Below are positions 1 to 7,711 of a stretch of DNA of 15,471 bases, in pieces. Source of the DNA: Spirochaetaceae bacterium (GTDB lineage Bacteria; Spirochaetota; Spirochaetia; Treponematales; Breznakiellaceae); contig JAISOO010000011.1 in the NCBI GenBank assembly GCA_031275595.1, positions 1-15,471 on the forward strand. Reading direction: 5' to 3'. Within the stretch, counting starts at the first letter, position 1. Every line of letters starts with the position of its first letter. The translations under genes were made by a program, and so were the position numbers. The notes under the pieces are model-generated. The model was not told the origin of the DNA and did no database searches. It was given only the letters and a program-made list of their open reading frames with translations.

Positions 1-1038
1 AATGACCGGCAGACTCTCGCCCTTCTTTTGCCAGGGTTTGTCTTCGTCTTCGGTTTCGCCACGGTCAATGCTGCTTTCCGGCTGCCACGCCACCGGAAGC
101 AGTTCTCTCCGTTCCGTTGCTATCCTGATCAGGGCATCGAGTTGTTCCTCATCGACTTTTTTTACCGATGACAGATATGCCCATTGATCGGGATAGGGGA
201 TCAAATTGTCGTCCAGGAAAATACTGTGGTTCTTTTCCCTCGCCGCTTTTTGCAGGGGAAGGGCGATGAGGTTGCCGAAACCGCCCCTGGGCAGGGTATC
301 CTGGTTGGGGAAGAAGCGGTCAAAGGAATCGAGGCCGATCTCCGGGCGCCGGTCCAGAGTCCGGGTCATAAGCAGGGAACCCAGCTTCCGGGCCTTGGCG
401 GCCGGAACCGGCTTCTCGAAAAACAGCCAGATATGGGCGCCGTTCCCTGACCGGGATCGTTCCAGGCCGGCCGGAACGTCTTCAAGCCGGCAGGTTCCCA
501 CGAATGCTTTTGCGTCTTCCTGCCATGTTTGTTTGTCGAAATCCACCGCAAGGAAACAACAGGTTTCATTTTGTAGCAAAGGATAAACGCCCATCACGAA
601 GGGAATCGGGGGCCCTCCGTCGAAAGGCGCGGGGATATATCCGGCAAGGTGGTTTCTGATAACCCTGTCGCTGACCGGCTCAAAGTCCCGGTTGCCGCAG
701 GCGCCGCAGCTTATCCTGGGCTTTTCGCAGAGCCCCCGGACCCACTCGTTCCGGCAGCAGGGCTGGTAGCCGTATTTCCCGGTCTTTTTACTTTCAAAAC
801 GTTTGGCGTAAACATCCTCCCGCCCACGGAATAATGACCTGAACAAGGCGATTTTATCTTCAGGCGATGAATGGTTATTAAAGCCCTGGGATTCGGGGGC
901 CGCCGGACAGGGCTGAGATGGCGGCCCGGATGTTGAAATTGCGGACAGGGCCTCCTCAAGTTGTCGCTTTTTGTCCGCCAGGCCTCGTTCCAGTTCAGCG
1001 ATTTCAGCCTGAAGTGTTCTGATACGGGCTTCGTCCAT
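1..1038 (-). CDS. TOTE-type primase/helicase protein, N-terminal part (truncated by window edge)
   Basis: The frame is open for 346 codons from the ATG at 1038 to the window edge, so this is the N-terminal part of a larger protein. Residues 1-35 are a heptad-like coiled coil, followed by a Ser/Pro-rich linker. Residues about 60-130 contain a conserved block with a Cys cluster (C94, C95, C104, C111, C114) that could bind zinc. The archaeo-eukaryotic primase (AEP) fold follows, with the catalytic AVDFD motif (D166, D168), GNGAHIW (H202) and the GLDSFDRFFPNQD block (237-247). I recognise this arrangement as the AEP domain of TOTE conflict systems. In known members it is followed by a superfamily II helicase and often a nuclease domain, and is proposed to act against invading DNA. 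The helicase part is not visible here. An in-frame TGA five codons upstream fixes the start. There is no Shine-Dalgarno sequence, but a good promoter sits just upstream. Confidence 0.85.
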   Translation of the reverse strand, partial: MDEARIRTLQAEIAELERGLADKKRQLEEALSAISTSGPPSQPCPAAPESQGFNNHSSPEDKIALFRSLFRGREDVYAKRFESKKTGKYGYQPCCRNEWVRGLCEKPRISCGACGNRDFEPVSDRVIRNHLAGYIPAPFDGGPPIPFVMGVYPLLQNETCCFLAVDFDKQTWQEDAKAFVGTCRLEDVPAGLERSRSGNGAHIWLFFEKPVPAAKARKLGSLLMTRTLDRRPEIGLDSFDRFFPNQDTLPRGGFGNLIALPLQKAAREKNHSIFLDDNLIPYPDQWAYLSSVKKVDEEQLDALIRIATERRELLPVAWQPESSIDRGETEDEDKPWQKKGESLPVI

Positions 1039-1044
1039 AAGAAA

Positions 1045-1073
1045 AGTATGTCATGGAAAGGAAAAGATGTCAA
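1045..1073 (-). promoter_or_regulatory. Promoter of the primase gene, probably giving a leaderless transcript
   Basis: Read on the minus strand, TTGACA (1073-1068) is separated by exactly 17 bases from CATACT (1050-1045). Only six bases lie between the -10 box and the ATG at 1038, so transcription should start at or next to the start codon. This agrees with the absence of a ribosome binding site. Confidence 0.6.
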
Positions 1074-1240
1074 AAGCACGCAAACGGCCACACTGCGGGA
1101 GACTGGGTTGCGATGATTTTACTTACCGGTCTATAATTGCCGAAAAAGAACTCGCTCCGCAGGAGGGTGAAGGGGCTGCGAATTGGGGATTTCTGAAGAA
1201 GCGGATATTACCAGTACCCGAAACATTAAAAGGATCGTTA

Positions 1241-1246
1241 TATAAT
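1241..1246 (+). promoter_or_regulatory. Possible -10 box of the 44-aa membrane protein gene
   Basis: A perfect TATAAT lies 22 bases upstream of the AGGAGGGG ribosome binding site. The expected -35 position (about 1218-1223) has little resemblance to TTGACA, so this is tentative. Confidence 0.35.
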
Positions 1247-1276
1247 TAACCTCACTCTAAACAGGAGGGGTAAGTA

Positions 1277-1411
1277 ATGAAAGGTAAAAATTATCATGTC
1301 AGGCTCATGGACGCAGAAAAGTCGATTAAGGGCGGTACGGTTTCGGGGATCATTATTGCCGCCAGTCTCATCGCCATCGGTTTTTTTTATCCCTCCTTTA
1401 CCCCTTTTTAA
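1277..1411 (+). CDS. Small single-span membrane protein, 44 aa, unknown function
   Basis: A short ORF preceded by a strong Shine-Dalgarno sequence (AGGAGGGG at 1263-1270, six bases before the ATG). The product starts MKGKNYHVRL, has a charged N-terminal half (residues 1-18), then one hydrophobic segment at about 21-38 (TVSGIIIAASLIAIGFF) and ends YPSFTPF. This would be a single transmembrane helix with the basic N-terminus inside the cell. A TATAAT box at 1241-1246 lies 30 bases upstream of the start, with only a weak -35 match. I do not recognise a family. The strong ribosome binding site and clear membrane segment suggest it is real. It could be a small membrane regulator, a toxin-like peptide or an orphan. 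Confidence 0.6.
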   Translation: MKGKNYHVRLMDAEKSIKGGTVSGIIIAASLIAIGFFYPSFTPF

Positions 1412-1443
1412 TGCGCTCGCCCGGTATTTTTTGACGCGATCCC

Positions 1444-1472
1444 TTGCCAGAAAAGGGGATCCGTAGTATGCT
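1444..1472 (+). promoter_or_regulatory. Candidate promoter of the LDH2-family dehydrogenase gene
   Basis: TTGCCA (1444-1449), a 17-base spacer and TATGCT (1467-1472). Transcription would start near 1479 and give a leader of about 140 nt. That leader holds a degenerate hairpin element and the terminator-like structure at 1545-1611. Confidence 0.45.
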
Positions 1473-1480
1473 TTAATAAA

Positions 1481-1556
1481 GGGCTTTCCAAAAACGTTAG
1501 TTTTTGGAAAGGTTCAGGATTTTTAAAACTCTTTTGGGAAATCCTATTTGCTGAAG
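1481..1556 (+). repeat. Degenerate copy of the three-hairpin element (hairpins A and C, no B)
   Basis: A perfect 12-bp stem (CTTTCCAAAAAC at 1484-1495, loop GTTA, partner at 1500-1511) matches hairpin A of the 119-bp family. The downstream segment GGATTTTTAAAAC...TTTTGGGAAATCC (1517-1543) resembles hairpin C. The middle hairpin is missing and no flanking direct repeat is evident. It lies in the leader of the dehydrogenase gene. Confidence 0.5.
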
Positions 1557-1611
1557 AGATTAAGAGTACAGCAAAATAGCCGGGAGGTTATTTTGTTGTA
1601 CTCTTTTTTTT
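1545..1611 (+). terminator. Terminator-like hairpin with competing upstream hairpin (candidate attenuator) before the dehydrogenase gene
   Basis: The arms 1562-1578 and 1589-1605 form a 17-bp stem with one G-U pair and a 10-base loop. It runs directly into a T tract ending at 1611, which is the normal form of an intrinsic terminator. It stops only one base before the AGGAGG ribosome binding site (1612-1617) of the next gene. The upstream segment CTATTTGCTG (1544-1553) can instead pair with CAGCAAAATAG (1569-1579), with one bulged A. That would destroy the terminator stem. Mutually exclusive terminator and antiterminator folds suggest conditional read-through. A simpler reading is a terminator for upstream transcription. 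Confidence 0.6.
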
Positions 1612-1621
1612 AGGAGGAAAC

Positions 1622-2728
1622 ATGGTTCAGCTTGCGTATGAAAGTTTTGACAAGATGGAAGCTTTTATGAAGGATGTGTTCATAAAGGTCGGAGTACCCC
1701 CTGAGGATGCGGCGGTCTGTGCTGAAGTATTGATCGAGTCGGATAAGCGGGGTATTGATTCCCACGGGGTGGGGCGGTTCAAGCCTATCTATATCGACAG
1801 GATCAAGGATGGCATCCAGAATCCCCGCACCCATTTTGAGGTGGTTCGGGAGGGACCTACCACGGCGGTGGTCGACGGCCATGACGGTATGGGCCAGGTG
1901 ATTGGGAAACGGGCCATGCAGATGGCCATCGACAAGGCAAAAACATACGGTATGGGCATGGTGGCGGTACGCAACTCCACCCATTACGGTATCGCCGGTT
2001 ATTACGCTACCATGGCCACCGGGGCGGGGATGATAGGCATAACGGGAACCAATGCCCGGCCCTCCATAGCGCCCACCTTTGGAATCGAGAACATGCTGGG
2101 TACCAATCCCCTGACCGTGGGGATTCCCACGGATGAGGACTTTCCCTTTGTGCTTGACTGCGCCACCTCGGTTTCCCAGCGGGGAAAAATAGAACACTAT
2201 AACCGGATTAACAAAACCATGCCCCAGGGCTGGGTAGTTAACCGGGACGGCAGCAGCGAAACCGATCCCGCCAAGGCGCTGGCGGGGCTCACCGCGGGGA
2301 CCTCCGCCCTGGCGCCCCTGGGCGGCCTGGGGGATGAAACCGCCGGTTATAAAGGATACGGCTACGCCACCGTGGTGGAGATCCTCTCCGCTGCCCTTCA
2401 ACAGGGCCAGTTCCTCAAGGCTCTGAACGGCTTTGATCCTTCGGGGAAAAAAGTCCCCTATCACCTGGGACATTTTTTTATCGCCATTGATGTCGCGTCC
2501 TTTGTGGAACCGAAACAATTCAAAAAAACAACCGGTGATATTCTGCGGGAACTCCGGGCTTCGGAAAAAATGCCCGGTCAGGACCGGATCTATACCGCCG
2601 GTGAAAAGGAATATCTGGCCTGGCTTTCCCGGAAAGATACGGGGGTTCCCCTGAACGAGAGCCTCAAAAAGACCGTCAAGGCTTTAAAAGAAGAATACCA
2701 GATGGATGCGTACGAATTCGACTTTTAA
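1622..2728 (+). CDS. LDH2/YiaK-family NAD(P)-dependent oxidoreductase (malate/L-lactate dehydrogenase type)
   Basis: The 368-aa product has the usual length of the malate/lactate/ureidoglycolate/2,3-diketogulonate dehydrogenase family, a cytoplasmic fold unrelated to classical LDH. Family landmarks are DSHGVGRF with the active-site-type H48, RNSTHYG with H121, GTNPLTVGIPT near 160, a D-C-A-T-S-V segment followed by RGKIE, the QGWVVNRDG segment, and GYKGYG before the C-terminal helices. Members reduce or oxidise 2-keto/2-hydroxy acids with NADH or NADPH, and substrate cannot be told from sequence alone. The ATG at 1622 has an AGGAGG four bases upstream. Glycerol kinase follows 143 bp downstream on the same strand, so the two may share a carbon-metabolism role, but an inserted hairpin element separates them. 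The candidate attenuator in the leader suggests regulated expression. Confidence 0.88.
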   Translation: MVQLAYESFDKMEAFMKDVFIKVGVPPEDAAVCAEVLIESDKRGIDSHGVGRFKPIYIDRIKDGIQNPRTHFEVVREGPTTAVVDGHDGMGQVIGKRAMQMAIDKAKTYGMGMVAVRNSTHYGIAGYYATMATGAGMIGITGTNARPSIAPTFGIENMLGTNPLTVGIPTDEDFPFVLDCATSVSQRGKIEHYNRINKTMPQGWVVNRDGSSETDPAKALAGLTAGTSALAPLGGLGDETAGYKGYGYATVVEILSAALQQGQFLKALNGFDPSGKKVPYHLGHFFIAIDVASFVEPKQFKKTTGDILRELRASEKMPGQDRIYTAGEKEYLAWLSRKDTGVPLNESLKKTVKALKEEYQMDAYEFDF

Positions 2729-2791
2729 CGGGCCGGTTCAAAACCCGGGTCTTGAAATCGGACTGGGGAAGAGGGGTTAAGCTCCCCATGT

Positions 2792-2834
2792 GAGGCTGTT
2801 CCAGAACTTCTGTTTTTGGAACAGCTTCTTACTC
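2792..2834 (+). repeat. Shortened copy of the hairpin element (hairpin A only), flanked by ATGT
   Basis: A single hairpin of the family: CTGTTCCAGAAC pairs with GTTTTTGGAACAG around the loop TTCT. The unit starts GAGGCTG and ends CTC like the full elements, and is flanked by ATGT on both sides (2788-2791 and 2835-2838). The flanking match suggests an internally deleted copy that kept its target-site duplication. It lies between the dehydrogenase and glycerol kinase genes. A small 5-bp hairpin (AGCCG-TAA-CGGCT, 2845-2857) follows just before the glpK ribosome binding site. Confidence 0.6.
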
Positions 2835-2871
2835 ATGTTAAAACAGCCGTAACGGCTAAAGGAGTGGTGAT

Positions 2872-4356
2872 ATGGGAAAATATGTGTTGGCTTTGGATCA
2901 GGGAACCACCAGTTCCAGGGCAATCCTCTTTGACCGGGAACAGAACGTGATCGGTCTCGCCCAAAAGGAATTTGCCCAGATTTACCCCCGGGAGGGTTGG
3001 GTTGAGCATGACCCCATGGAGATATATTCTTCCCAATACGCGGTGATGATGGAGCTGATCACCCAATACGGGGTGTCCGCCGGGGATATCGCCGCCATCG
3101 GCATTACCAATCAGCGGGAAACTACCATACTCTGGGATAAGCAGACCGGCCGGCCCGTCTACAACGCCATTGTATGGCAGTGCCGGCGGACATCGGATAT
3201 AGTGGATGCCCTGGTACGGGAAGGGCTGGAGGACCATATCCGGAAAACCACGGGGCTTGTGCCGGACGCCTATTTTTCCGGGACCAAAATAAAATGGATT
3301 TTGGATCAGGTTCCGGACGGGCGGGAACGGGCCCGGAAAGGCGAGATCCTCTTCGGTACCGTGGATACCTGGCTTATCTGGAAACTGACCAACGGGGCGG
3401 TCCACGTAACCGACTATACCAACGCGAGCCGTACCATGATCTACGACATTCATAGGCTGGACTGGGACGATACCCTTTTAAAAAGACTCGATATCCCCCG
3501 GGCCTGTCTGCCGGAGGTCCGGCCTTCCAGCTGCGTCTACGGTACGGCGAATATTCAGGGTATGGAGATTCCCATTGCCGCCGCCGCGGGGGATCAGCAG
3601 GCGGCTCTTTTTGGCCAGTGTTGTTTTGAAAAGGGGGAAACCAAAAACACCTATGGTACGGGGTGTTTCCTCTTGATGCATACCGGCAGGGAACCCTGTG
3701 AAAGTAAAAACGGCCTGCTCACCACCATCGCCGCCAGTCTCACCGATAAGGTCGGGTACGCGCTGGAAGGCAGCGTGTTTGTGGGCGGCGCGGTGATCCA
3801 GTGGCTGCGGGTCGAGATGCGGTTCATCACCGATAGCAGCGACAGCGAATATTACGCCGGTAAGGTGCCGAACGCGGGGGGGGTATACCTGGTCCCTGCC
3901 TTTACCGGCCTGGGAGCCCCCTATTGGGATATGTACGCCCGGGGCTGTATTATCGGTATCACCCGGGGAACCAAACGTTACCACATTATCCGGGCGGCGG
4001 AGGAGTCCATCGCCTATCAGAGCCTTGATTTGCTGAAAGCCATGGAAAAGGATACGGGGACCCAGCTAACCAAACTGAAGGTTGACGGCGGCGCCAGCCG
4101 GGACGCCTTTCTTATGCAGTTCCAGGCCGATATCTCGGGGGCGGTGATACAGCGGCCGCTGATTCGGGAAACTACCGCCCTTGGGGCGGCCTTCCTTGGG
4201 GGGCTTGCCGTGGGAATATGGAAAGACCCGGACGAAATCCGTTCCCGGTGGAAAGGGGATGTTGAATTTACCCCCCGGATGGAAGACAAGGAGCGGGAAG
4301 CCCTGCTCGCGGGCTGGCATAAGGCCGTAGGGCGGAGCCGCGCCTGGGCGGACTAA
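2872..4356 (+). CDS. glpK: Glycerol kinase
   Basis: The 494-aa product matches the normal length of GlpK, the cytoplasmic FGGY-family enzyme that phosphorylates glycerol to glycerol 3-phosphate with ATP. Visible hallmarks are the N-terminal phosphate-binding loop [13 protein letters not shown] (8-20), GWVEHDP (42-48), NQRETT with the substrate-contacting Arg82 and Glu83, [10 protein letters not shown] with the catalytic-type Asp near 242, GTGCFLLM, and the FGGY signature region around [15 protein letters not shown]. The start is supported by AAAGGAG seven bases upstream. No glycerol facilitator or glycerol-3-phosphate dehydrogenase lies next to it. The neighbouring dehydrogenase upstream and the convergent EamA permease downstream are not standard partners. 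A G8 run in the coding sequence (3876-3883) is a possible slippage site. Confidence 0.95.
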   Translation: MGKYVLALDQGTTSSRAILFDREQNVIGLAQKEFAQIYPREGWVEHDPMEIYSSQYAVMMELITQYGVSAGDIAAIGITNQRETTILWDKQTGRPVYNAIVWQCRRTSDIVDALVREGLEDHIRKTTGLVPDAYFSGTKIKWILDQVPDGRERARKGEILFGTVDTWLIWKLTNGAVHVTDYTNASRTMIYDIHRLDWDDTLLKRLDIPRACLPEVRPSSCVYGTANIQGMEIPIAAAAGDQQAALFGQCCFEKGETKNTYGTGCFLLMHTGREPCESKNGLLTTIAASLTDKVGYALEGSVFVGGAVIQWLRVEMRFITDSSDSEYYAGKVPNAGGVYLVPAFTGLGAPYWDMYARGCIIGITRGTKRYHIIRAAEESIAYQSLDLLKAMEKDTGTQLTKLKVDGGASRDAFLMQFQADISGAVIQRPLIRETTALGAAFLGGLAVGIWKDPDEIRSRWKGDVEFTPRMEDKEREALLAGWHKAVGRSRAWAD

Positions 4357-4438
4357 AAACATCTCCGGGGGGCAGCCGGAAAAAGCGGAATTTGGCGGGA
4401 AAATCGAGGCTTCCGAACAAGTCCCGTGGGGGATACCC

Positions 4439-5335
4439 TCAACCCGCTTCCCGTTGTTCCCGTTTTTTGCCGACCAGCGTCGAGACAAGTACCGCCGCCA
4501 CAATGATGCCTCCCCCCGTAAGGGCGGAAAGGGAGGGTTTTTCCCCGGTTACGAGGAGTACCCATAGGGGGTTGAGGATGGGTTCAGCCATGGCGGTGAG
4601 CATGGCCTGTACCGCGGGGACCCGTTTTATCCCGTAGGCAAAAAGCAGGGACGCGCAGCCGATTTGGACGATCCCCATAAAAAGGATGGAGCAGATGCTT
4701 TGAGCCGTAAATACCGGCGGGGAGATAAAGAGAAAGGGCAGGCAGATCAGGGCGGTGATGATATGGGCCAAGAGCATGGTATCCGAGGGGTTTCCCTCCT
4801 TCTGCATCCGCATAAAAACCGAATTGGCCCCAAAGAAGATCCCCGACAAAACGGCGATACCGTCCCCCAAAAGGGAGCCCCCCGCAAGGCCGTCTTTAAA
4901 AAATAAATAAAGTCCTCCCATGACCAATGCCAGGGCAAGCCAGTGTTCCCAATGGGGTTTTTCCTTTATCAAAAACCACCCTAAAAGGGCGGCCCAAACC
5001 GGGGCGCTGTACTCCAATAAGATCGCGTTGGCCGAAGCGGTGAGCTTATTGGCAATCACAAAACATATCATGGTGAGGGCATAGGCCAGGCCGCCGGCTA
5101 TAAGGGGGAAGGCTTTGTTTTTTCCTTTCCCCCGCCGGGGAAAGAGCAGCCGGATCGCCAGCATAAAAAGGGCGGCCACAAAACTCCGCAGTCCCGCGAT
5201 AACAAGGGGATGCCAGTCTATCAGCTTGATGAATAAGCCGCTGGTACTCCAGAATAACGCGCATAACAAAACCGCCCCCTGTCCCGCCTGGGAGGAGGGC
5301 CGGTAATTGACCGGGGACAACCTGTTTTGTTTCAT
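4439..5335 (-). CDS. EamA-type (DMT superfamily) membrane transporter
   Basis: From the ATG at 5335 the product is 298 aa, the usual size of ten-helix EamA permeases, which move metabolites or amino acids out of or into the cell. It shows two repeated EamA halves: the first begins near GAVLLCALFWSTSGLFIK and includes EYSAPVWAALLGW, the second begins near LLGDGIAVLSGIFFGAN and includes AMAEPILNPLWV, a typical paired E/P motif. The C-terminus is short and basic. The open frame continues upstream to a TTG at 5401, which has a Shine-Dalgarno-like AGGAG only one base away. I prefer the ATG, although it lacks a good ribosome binding site. The upstream region holds three tandem TGACG units (5373-5386), a CCGGC-AAA-GCCGG hairpin (5417-5429) and a 119-bp hairpin element. 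Substrate is unknown. Confidence 0.85.
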   Translation of the reverse strand: MKQNRLSPVNYRPSSQAGQGAVLLCALFWSTSGLFIKLIDWHPLVIAGLRSFVAALFMLAIRLLFPRRGKGKNKAFPLIAGGLAYALTMICFVIANKLTASANAILLEYSAPVWAALLGWFLIKEKPHWEHWLALALVMGGLYLFFKDGLAGGSLLGDGIAVLSGIFFGANSVFMRMQKEGNPSDTMLLAHIITALICLPFLFISPPVFTAQSICSILFMGIVQIGCASLLFAYGIKRVPAVQAMLTAMAEPILNPLWVLLVTGEKPSLSALTGGGIIVAAVLVSTLVGKKREQREAG

Positions 5336-5451
5336 ACCGGACCATGGTACAGGGAATTCGGGGGCTGTGCAATGACGTGACGTGACTCCCGTAAAAGTCA
5401 AACTCCTATAATCGCTCCGGCAAAGCCGGGGGGTTACCCATTTTAATTATT

Positions 5452-5570
5452 GAGGTTTTCCTAAAACATCAGTTTTGGGAAAACAACCTTAGATTTAGGG
5501 GGAAAAAGCGGGCTTCAGACCGCTTTTTCCAAAGCCTTTCCCAAAACCAACCGGGTTTTGGGAAAGGCTC
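5452..5570 (+). mobile_element. 119-bp three-hairpin MITE-like element, flanked by TATT
   Basis: Hairpin A: GTTTTCCTAAAAC (5455-5467), loop ATCA, partner 5472-5484. Hairpin B: GGAAAAAGCGG (5501-5511) with CCGCTTTTTCC (5520-5530). Hairpin C: GCCTTTCCCAAAAC (5534-5547) with GTTTTGGGAAAGGC (5555-5568). The outer ends, GAGG... and ...GGCTC, are also an imperfect inverted repeat of each other. TATT lies directly on both sides (5448-5451 and 5571-5574). It sits between the end of the NHL protein gene and the 5' side of the EamA gene. Confidence 0.8.
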
Positions 5571-5596
5571 TATTCATTCTTTATTTGTTGATCCCC

Positions 5597-7711
5597 CTAT
5601 TCCAGGGGCGCGAAATATCCAATCTTATCCCGGCCGGACCGCTCCAGAAGGTACACCTCCGCTTCCACCGAAAGGTAGGCCCTGCCGAAATCCGTGGGAA
5701 GCTGGGAGCGGTAACGCAGGGTATAGGAGCCGGAAGGGGCCGACCCCAGGCTTTCCAGGACCGGCCGTATCCCCTGAGGCCGGTAGAGGGGAAGCGCCTG
5801 ACCCCCGGTCTGTTCACTGAGGTAGCGGAGTTCCTCCGCCGGGGGATCGTCCCCCGCAATCACCGCGTAAAACCGGATGCCGTTATTGGTAAGGTAGGCG
5901 GCAAGCTCCGAAAGGCTGTACTGCTCAAAGGCAAGCTCCCCCAGGGAGCCGTGCCCCACGAATACCACCGCCCGTTTTTTCGAGCCCGGGAGGAGATCCG
6001 TGGCGGCCAGGCGCAGGCCCTGATCAAAGCGCCACCGGGGGCTGTATGAAGCGGGATTCCCCCGGGCGGCGGCGGCAAAACCCGCGGCCCCGGCATCCCC
6101 CGGAAGCCGTTCCCGCAGGGCCTGTTCCCCGGCGGAGACCAGGGAAACCACCCGGCTTCCCCCGGCCCGGATATCACGGACCGCCGCGGCCAGGTCCTCT
6201 CCCCGCGGCAGGGTCTCCGGGGAACGTTCCATCAGAATCGCTACGTCGCTGGATTCGGTCCGGTAGGCGCCGCCCATAAAGTTCTGTTCGCTGACCGCCC
6301 GGCTTTCCTCGCTGAGGAGGAAATTCCCCCCGTTGAGCCCCACCACCGGCCGCCGCCGCCGGTCCTGAACCTGAACTTCCAGGGTTATTTCGGGAAAATT
6401 ATCCGGAACCACCCGGTCTATCTGCACAAAAAGACCGGCGGCCATATCGTTGAGGGGGGTCATCACCGACACCTCCCCGGCCTGGAAATTCGCCGCCAGA
6501 ATATTACCGTTCCGGTCGGCATCGGCCCCCACAATACGCACCCGGGAATTCCCCAGGACCCCCAATTCGCGGACCACCGCGGAATCAACGTCAATGAGGA
6601 GGAGCCGGTTGGTATCCGCCGCCAGAAGCTGCCGTTCCGAAAGGAACCGGAGGCTCTCGGGCCCGGAAAGCCCCTCCTCCACTAAAATTCCCCGGTAGGT
6701 CCCGTTCCGGTCAAAGATAAAAATTCGCCCCATTGCCCCGTCGGCGATAAAGATCCGGCCGCCCCCGGCGGCTATGCCCGTGGGGGAAAGGAGCCCCTGA
6801 AACCCGGAACGCCGGTCCCCAAAGGACAGGATAAATTCCCCGTCGGGAGTGAATTTGGAGATCCGCCGGTTCCCGTAATCCACCACATAGAGGTAGCCCT
6901 CCTCATCGACGGCAAGGTTCTGAGGGCCCATAAGCTGGCCGTCCCCCAGGCCCTTGGAACCGATATAGCCCAGCCATTCCCCGTCGGCGCTGAGGATACT
7001 CACCCTGCCTCCCCGGAATTCCGAAAGGTAGAGCCTACCGTCAAGGCCCCGGACAAGGTCATAGGGCCGGTCAAAGCCGTTCAGGGGACCCCGCCGGCGC
7101 TGGCGGATCATGCCGTTCACGTCGATTCGGACCAGCTCGTTACTTCCGTAGGCCACCACCCAGGCCGAACCGTCTTCCAGGGGCAGAACGGCGGTGGGCT
7201 GCCGGTATAACACGGTATCGTCCGAGGTCCCGGGGTAACGCCCCGCTTCCACATAGCGGATATCCTCATCCATGGCGGGAAAGAGGCTCCGCCGGTTCCG
7301 CACGGTTTCGATCCGCCCCATGATCAAGAGGCCCTCCCCGGAGGAGGGCCCATAGGCCGCCGCCGCCGCCTGCCATTGCCGCAGGGCCGTGTCCTCAAGG
7401 CCCGACCGGAAATACGCCCGGCCCAGCCAATCCAGGATGAGCCCTTCCCCGGGCCGGAAGGAAAGGGCCCGTTCCAGGGAGAGGATCGCCTCGTTAAAGG
7501 CGTAGCGGTTATAGGCCTGCACCCCCAGGCGGAACTCCTCCCGGGCATTCATGGCGCTGCGGTCTATCCCCGCCAAGGCATCCCCTTGCTGGGCGTTGAG
7601 GGCCGAAGGATGCCCCGAAAGGGCCGCCAGGACCAGGAGGGCAAAAAAAAGCCCCGGACCGCCCGGAAGGGGACGCCGGGTCCGTCCCTCCCTGTCCCCG
7701 GCGGCGTTCAT
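5597..7711 (-). CDS. Secreted TPR / NHL beta-propeller / VWA-like protein
   Basis: The 704-aa product has a signal peptide (hydrophobic LFFALLVLAALSG at 21-33, probable cleavage near SALNA, residues 36-40), so it probably acts in the periplasm or at the cell surface. A TPR-like segment covers about 56-120. Residues about 170-435 form repeated NHL-type blades such as DGRLYLSEFRGGRVSIL, EGYLYVVDYGNRRISKF and GGRIFIADGAMGRIFIF. A C-terminal part (about 455-704) looks like a von Willebrand A domain of the VWFA-related type. Its metal site is degenerate: the expected DxSxS is replaced by MERSPE. Such proteins act as protein-binding scaffolds; the partner is unknown. Its ATG overlaps the stop of the upstream TPR gene in an ATGA, so translation is probably coupled. 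It is the last gene of the four-gene minus-strand operon. Confidence 0.75.
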   Translation of the reverse strand: MNAAGDREGRTRRPLPGGPGLFFALLVLAALSGHPSALNAQQGDALAGIDRSAMNAREEFRLGVQAYNRYAFNEAILSLERALSFRPGEGLILDWLGRAYFRSGLEDTALRQWQAAAAAYGPSSGEGLLIMGRIETVRNRRSLFPAMDEDIRYVEAGRYPGTSDDTVLYRQPTAVLPLEDGSAWVVAYGSNELVRIDVNGMIRQRRRGPLNGFDRPYDLVRGLDGRLYLSEFRGGRVSILSADGEWLGYIGSKGLGDGQLMGPQNLAVDEEGYLYVVDYGNRRISKFTPDGEFILSFGDRRSGFQGLLSPTGIAAGGGRIFIADGAMGRIFIFDRNGTYRGILVEEGLSGPESLRFLSERQLLAADTNRLLLIDVDSAVVRELGVLGNSRVRIVGADADRNGNILAANFQAGEVSVMTPLNDMAAGLFVQIDRVVPDNFPEITLEVQVQDRRRRPVVGLNGGNFLLSEESRAVSEQNFMGGAYRTESSDVAILMERSPETLPRGEDLAAAVRDIRAGGSRVVSLVSAGEQALRERLPGDAGAAGFAAAARGNPASYSPRWRFDQGLRLAATDLLPGSKKRAVVFVGHGSLGELAFEQYSLSELAAYLTNNGIRFYAVIAGDDPPAEELRYLSEQTGGQALPLYRPQGIRPVLESLGSAPSGSYTLRYRSQLPTDFGRAYLSVEAEVYLLERSGRDKIGYFAPLE

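Noticed and set aside
1067..1249. 60-aa ORF on the plus strand with AGGA upstream
   Set aside because: It overlaps the minus-strand promoter of the primase gene, has no recognisable family or hydrophobic pattern, and ends over the promoter of the 44-aa gene. It is more likely chance.
1610..2518. 302-aa open frame on the minus strand opposite the dehydrogenase gene
   Set aside because: The plus-strand protein is a clear family member over its full length; the minus frame is a GC-bias shadow with no family features.
4357..4438. Terminator between convergent glpK and the EamA gene
   Set aside because: I see no stable stem with a T tract in this 82-bp gap.
5453..5570. Element at 5452 simply as the intrinsic terminator of the kinase operon
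   Set aside because: No T tract follows the hairpins in either direction, and the same unit occurs before genes and between divergent genes. It could still affect transcription, but that is not its defining feature.
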